7,811 bases of DNA, from contig JAABQR010000137.1 in the NCBI GenBank assembly GCA_011391345.1, positions 1 to 7,811 of the forward strand. The letters run 5' to 3'. Positions 5,944 to 7,811 of the stretch are shown piece by piece; the stretch's first letter is position 1, and the number at the start of each line of letters is the position of its first letter. Position numbers and translations under genes: made by a program. Origin of the DNA: Methanobacteriota archaeon (GTDB lineage: Archaea; Thermoplasmatota; Thermoplasmata; UBA10834). The notes under the pieces are model-generated. The model did not search any database, was not told where the DNA came from, and was given only the letters and a program-made list of their open reading frames with translations.

Positions 5944-6216
5944 CACCAAGCCTCGGATGAACTCCTTGTACTCGACCTCGACCCCGTACTTCCTGAAATA
6001 CTTCCCGACAGCGGACATGCCGCTGTTCAGCGCTTCGGTGGCGCGCGTGAGCGTGACCCACGGGACACCGCCCGTGCGGTCCACGCGCAACGCCTCGGAA
6101 AGGTCTATGAACCACGGGTCGCCTGAATGGACCAGTATGTTGTACGGACTGAGGTCAGTGTAAACCACACCTGACACGAAGACGAGGACACGGACGAAGG
6201 GTTTAATAGTTATGAA
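5917..6216 (-). pseudogene. RIO1-type kinase remnant (C-lobe only), running into tRNA-Val
   Basis: On the minus strand an open frame bounded by TAA (6217-6219) and TGA (5917-5919) encodes the C-terminal lobe of a RIO1-family atypical kinase. The catalytic loop VVYTDLSPYNILVH holds Asp (6154-6156) and Asn (6139-6141), followed by the metal-binding segment WFIDLSEAL (Asp at 6103-6105) and the closing helices VGKYFRKYGVEVEYKEFIRG. Homology begins upstream of the first usable start (GTG at 6175-6177), in FVRVLVFVSG. The N-lobe with ATP-binding loop is absent; its place is taken by the DUF134 gene and its promoter. The last eight residues (WAQPDLNR) and the stop are antisense to tRNA-Val, so the original end is probably lost too. 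Intact RIO1 is a ribosome-maturation kinase/ATPase of roughly 250 residues. AT-rich sequence at 6200-6225 could drive a leaderless C-lobe peptide from the GTG, so expression is not excluded. Confidence 0.75.
6202..6208 (+). promoter_or_regulatory. TATA box of the DUF134/HTH_10 cluster
   Basis: TTTAATA is centred about 27 bases before the GTG at 6232, the classic archaeal distance for a leaderless transcript. No Shine-Dalgarno sequence precedes the GTG, which agrees with leaderless translation. Confidence 0.65.
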
Positions 6217-6225
6217 TTATAATCC
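6214..6225. promoter_or_regulatory. Near-palindrome between TATA box and start of DUF134 gene
   Basis: GAATTATAATCC is a 12-base palindrome with one mismatched pair, around the perfect core ATTATAAT (6216-6223). It is flanked by a GTTAT direct repeat (6209-6213 and 6226-6230). It sits across the expected transcription start, where a bound protein would block initiation. Autoregulation by one of the two downstream DNA-binding proteins is possible. It could equally be a minus-strand TATA element. Confidence 0.35.
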
Positions 6226-6231
6226 GTTATC

Positions 6232-6570
6232 GTGCCGCGACCGAAGAGATGCCGGAAGGTCTGCTTCGACCCGAACTACAAGATCTTCAAGCCGCAAGGC
6301 ATCCCCATGAGCGAACTGTCCAGCATAGAGATGGAGCTGGACGAGCTCGAGGCCATGAGGCTCTCGGACGTCGAGAACCTCTCGCAGACGGATGCGGCGA
6401 AGATGATGGATGTCTCGCAACCTACATTCAACCGTATCCTTTCAGGCGCCAGGTCCAAGGTCGCCGAGGCCCTCACGGATGGCATGGCGCTCAGGATAGC
6501 ACGTGGTTCGCCTCACGCCCCGGGACCTTCGGATCGAGCGGCGGCCTGCAAGACAGGGGGTCCGAAGTGA
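6232..6570 (+). CDS. DUF134-family helix-turn-helix protein
   Basis: The 112-residue product begins MPRPKRCRKVCFDPNY, the signature N-terminus of DUF134, which fixes the GTG start. A segment MELDELEAMRLSDVENLSQT leads into a sigma-70 region 4-like helix-turn-helix at about residues 50-80 (LSQTDAAKMMDVSQPTFNRI, then ARSKVAEALTDGMALRI). The family is thought to bind DNA, and members often lie near genes for iron-sulfur or molybdenum-cofactor handling; no target is established. The tail after residue 90 is polar and low in conservation, with one Cys (the KTGGPK end carries no domain). Two early cysteines (7 and 11) could touch a metal. The gene is first in a rightward cluster with its own TATA box and a near-palindrome at the start site, and its stop overlaps the next gene by four bases, so the two proteins are made together. 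Confidence 0.88.
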   Translation: MPRPKRCRKVCFDPNYKIFKPQGIPMSELSSIEMELDELEAMRLSDVENLSQTDAAKMMDVSQPTFNRILSGARSKVAEALTDGMALRIARGSPHAPGPSDRAAACKTGGPK

Positions 6571-7202
6571 GGTCCGCATCGCTGCTCGTCAAGATACCTG
6601 GCAACTGGATCGGATGCCTCGCCAGCAGTTGCGACCTATCGGTCAAGATACTCAAATGCGTGCCCAAGAACAACAACGGCGGGCAGAGCTTCCTGCAGAT
6701 AGACACAGACCCGGGCCTGTCCCAGGAGGAGCTGGTCAACAGGATACGCGAGGTGGAGCCGAACTGCACGGTCCAGCTCACCGCCGCAGGACCGGGCAGG
6801 CACATAGGCACGGTCGAGCTGCAGCAGTGCGCCGCGTGCAGGCTCATGGCAGATTCTGGATGCTTCATGGACTCTGCCTCCAACCGTGATGGCGGGATGA
6901 TGCAGTGGAACGTCATCGCCCCGAACGCGGCCGCCCTCAGGAACCTCGTCGAGAAGGTCAAGGGACTCGGTTGCACCGTCGAGGTCGAGAAGATATCCGT
7001 CCTGAGAACCGTCTCCGAGCTCACGCTCGCCCAGGAGAAGGTCCTCCAGATGGCCTATGAACAAGGGTACTTCGAGATACCGAGGAAAATCACTCTCGAC
7101 AAGCTGGCCAAGAGGCTGGAGATATCGAAGGCCACCCTCGATGTGATGTTGAGGAGGGCCCAGAGGAAGCTGGTGGCGAGCCACATAGGCGAGATATGCT
7201 GA
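6567..7202 (+). CDS. Cysteine-rich HTH_10 (bacterio-opsin activator-type) regulator
   Basis: The GTG start overlaps the preceding stop (GTGA) and follows AGGGGGT at 6555-6561, giving 211 residues. The frame is open further upstream, but that part is in the DUF134 gene and has no matching domain. The C-terminus is a clear Bat-type HTH_10: SELTLAQEKVLQMAYEQGYF (150-169), then EIPRKITLDKLAKRLEISKA and a recognition-helix region TLDVMLRRAQRKL. The N-terminal part (about 1-145) resembles the effector half of archaeal regulators of this class. It looks like two similar alpha/beta units (one with IPGNWIGC, one with MMQWNVIAPNAAALRNLVEK) around a Cys-rich link. Cysteines lie at 17, 22, 31, 67, 88, 91, 99, 136 and 211; CxxC at 88-91 with Cys99 is a plausible metal or iron-sulfur site. 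Binding of metal, haem or a redox signal is inferred. No target gene is known; the cluster itself is the first candidate. Confidence 0.85.
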   Translation: MRSASLLVKIPGNWIGCLASSCDLSVKILKCVPKNNNGGQSFLQIDTDPGLSQEELVNRIREVEPNCTVQLTAAGPGRHIGTVELQQCAACRLMADSGCFMDSASNRDGGMMQWNVIAPNAAALRNLVEKVKGLGCTVEVEKISVLRTVSELTLAQEKVLQMAYEQGYFEIPRKITLDKLAKRLEISKATLDVMLRRAQRKLVASHIGEIC

Positions 7203-7250
7203 CTCGTACCATCGGGGCGACTAGAATCTTCGAAGCGACGGTGGATCTCG

Positions 7251-7811
7251 ATGAGAGCAGATTGCGCGCATTGTGCGGACAAGGAATGCTACGAGGGCAA
7301 GGACTGTTACGGCCTCGCTGACAAGGCGAGGAAGGCGTACGAGGGAGACGAGCTCAGGTCGATGAGGGTATCAGGGAAGATCGAGGCCGAGCACTACATG
7401 AAGAAGACCAGGCTGGAGGAGCTCATCCTGTACGCGAAAGAGATGGGCATGAAACGGCTCGGAGTCGCGTTCTGCGTCGGCCTCTCCTCTGAAGCCAGGA
7501 CCGTGACGGATATTCTCATCAAGCAGGGGTTCGAGGTGCATTCGGTGTGCTGCAAGATCTGCGGCATAGACAAGAAGGAGCTAGGGGTCGTCAAGTTGCA
7601 CGGGGAAGACGGCAACGAGGCGGTCTGCGACCCTATCGGGCAGGCCATGTGCCTCGCCGAGTGCAAGACCGAGATGAACATCCTGGTCGGTCTCTGTGTA
7701 GGCCACGACATGCTGTTCACGAAACACTCCAAGGCCCCCGTGACGACGTTCATCGTCAAGGACCGAGTGCTAGCCCACAATCCCGCAGGGGCGATCTACA
7801 GCGGGTACTAC
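7251..7811 (+). CDS. DUF1847-family cysteine-rich protein, 3' end off the window
   Basis: The frame from ATG 7251 stays open to the last base, giving the first 187 residues. The N-terminus has a cysteine cluster (DCAHCADKECYEGKDC; Cys 5, 8, 13, 19). Further cysteines follow at 75 (GVAFCVGLS), 100, 101 and 104 (VCCKICGIDK), 126, 134, 138 (MCLAECKTEMN) and 149 (GLCVGHDMLFTKHSKAPVTT), ending RVLAHNPAGAIYSGYY. This order of motifs matches DUF1847, predicted metal-binding proteins of anaerobes with no proven function; the fragment already covers most of the usual length. The region from about 55 to 175 looks like an alpha/beta fold. The start follows a weak ribosome-site-like GGTGGATC (7240-7247). 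The gap from the previous stop is 48 bases, with only a weak AT patch (TAGAATCTT, 7222-7230), so it may share the transcript of the two regulators or have its own promoter. Confidence 0.88.
   Translation, partial: MRADCAHCADKECYEGKDCYGLADKARKAYEGDELRSMRVSGKIEAEHYMKKTRLEELILYAKEMGMKRLGVAFCVGLSSEARTVTDILIKQGFEVHSVCCKICGIDKKELGVVKLHGEDGNEAVCDPIGQAMCLAECKTEMNILVGLCVGHDMLFTKHSKAPVTTFIVKDRVLAHNPAGAIYSGYY

Noticed and set aside
5903..6115. Minus-strand frame ending in GPTGFEPV-like peptide
   Set aside because: This peptide is the familiar artefact of translating the T arm of a tRNA gene on the opposite strand; the real content is tRNA-Val and the RIO remnant in a different frame.
6249..6566. N-terminal extension of the HTH_10 regulator in its open frame
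   Set aside because: It overlaps the whole DUF134 gene in another frame; the GTG at 6567 with ribosome site and GTGA overlap is the natural start.
7394..7780. 128-codon minus-strand frame near the right edge
   Set aside because: It is antisense to the DUF1847 gene, whose cysteine motifs are clearly recognisable on the plus strand.
1..7811. CRISPR array, insertion sequence, rRNA or riboswitch
   Set aside because: I saw no regularly spaced repeats, transposase motifs, terminal inverted repeats, rRNA sequence or recognisable aptamer in the window.

Overview
The window looks like a high-GC archaeal chromosome segment, most likely from an anaerobic euryarchaeon of the Thermoplasmatota type. That placement is inference. 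It rests on archaeal TATA boxes placed for leaderless or near-leaderless transcripts, tRNA genes without an encoded CCA, a two-subunit indolepyruvate:ferredoxin oxidoreductase, an archaeal-type split LeuC/LeuD isomerase, and an HTH_10 (Bat-like) regulator. A clostripain-type protease beside an aryl-pyruvate ferredoxin oxidoreductase would suit a protein- or amino-acid-fermenting anaerobe such as MBG-D-like archaea, but the window alone cannot fix the lineage.

Left part (1-1465): the 3' portion of a C11 (clostripain-family) cysteine peptidase runs rightward off the left edge and ends at a strong hairpin. It converges on a leftward tRNA-Arg(UCG). Two more hairpins lie between the two transcripts. 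Between the tRNA and leuD is an unlisted 36-residue single-pass membrane protein gene on the minus strand.

Middle (1466-5827): leuC and leuD overlap and run leftward. They encode the [4Fe-4S] large subunit and the small subunit of a 3-isopropylmalate dehydratase/homoaconitase-family enzyme. Divergent from them, iorA and iorB run rightward with a TGATG stop/start overlap and encode indolepyruvate:ferredoxin oxidoreductase. The 159-base gap between leuC and iorA carries both promoters and two short inverted repeats. Thus a branched-chain amino acid biosynthesis enzyme faces an aryl-pyruvate oxidation or synthesis enzyme across a shared control region.

Right part (5828-7811): tRNA-Val(UAC) is followed directly, on the opposite strand, by the C-lobe of a RIO1-type protein kinase that lacks its N-terminal lobe and whose reading frame runs into the tRNA. 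Its other end meets the promoter of a rightward cluster: a DUF134 helix-turn-helix protein, a cysteine-rich HTH_10 regulator overlapping it by four bases, and, 48 bases on, a cysteine-rich DUF1847 protein cut by the right edge. This cluster looks like a metal- or redox-responsive regulatory locus of unknown target.

I found no CRISPR array, insertion sequence or rRNA. No complete new defence or mobile system is evident. The items most worth following are the RIO remnant at the tRNA, the 36-residue membrane protein, and the DUF134/HTH_10/DUF1847 locus.
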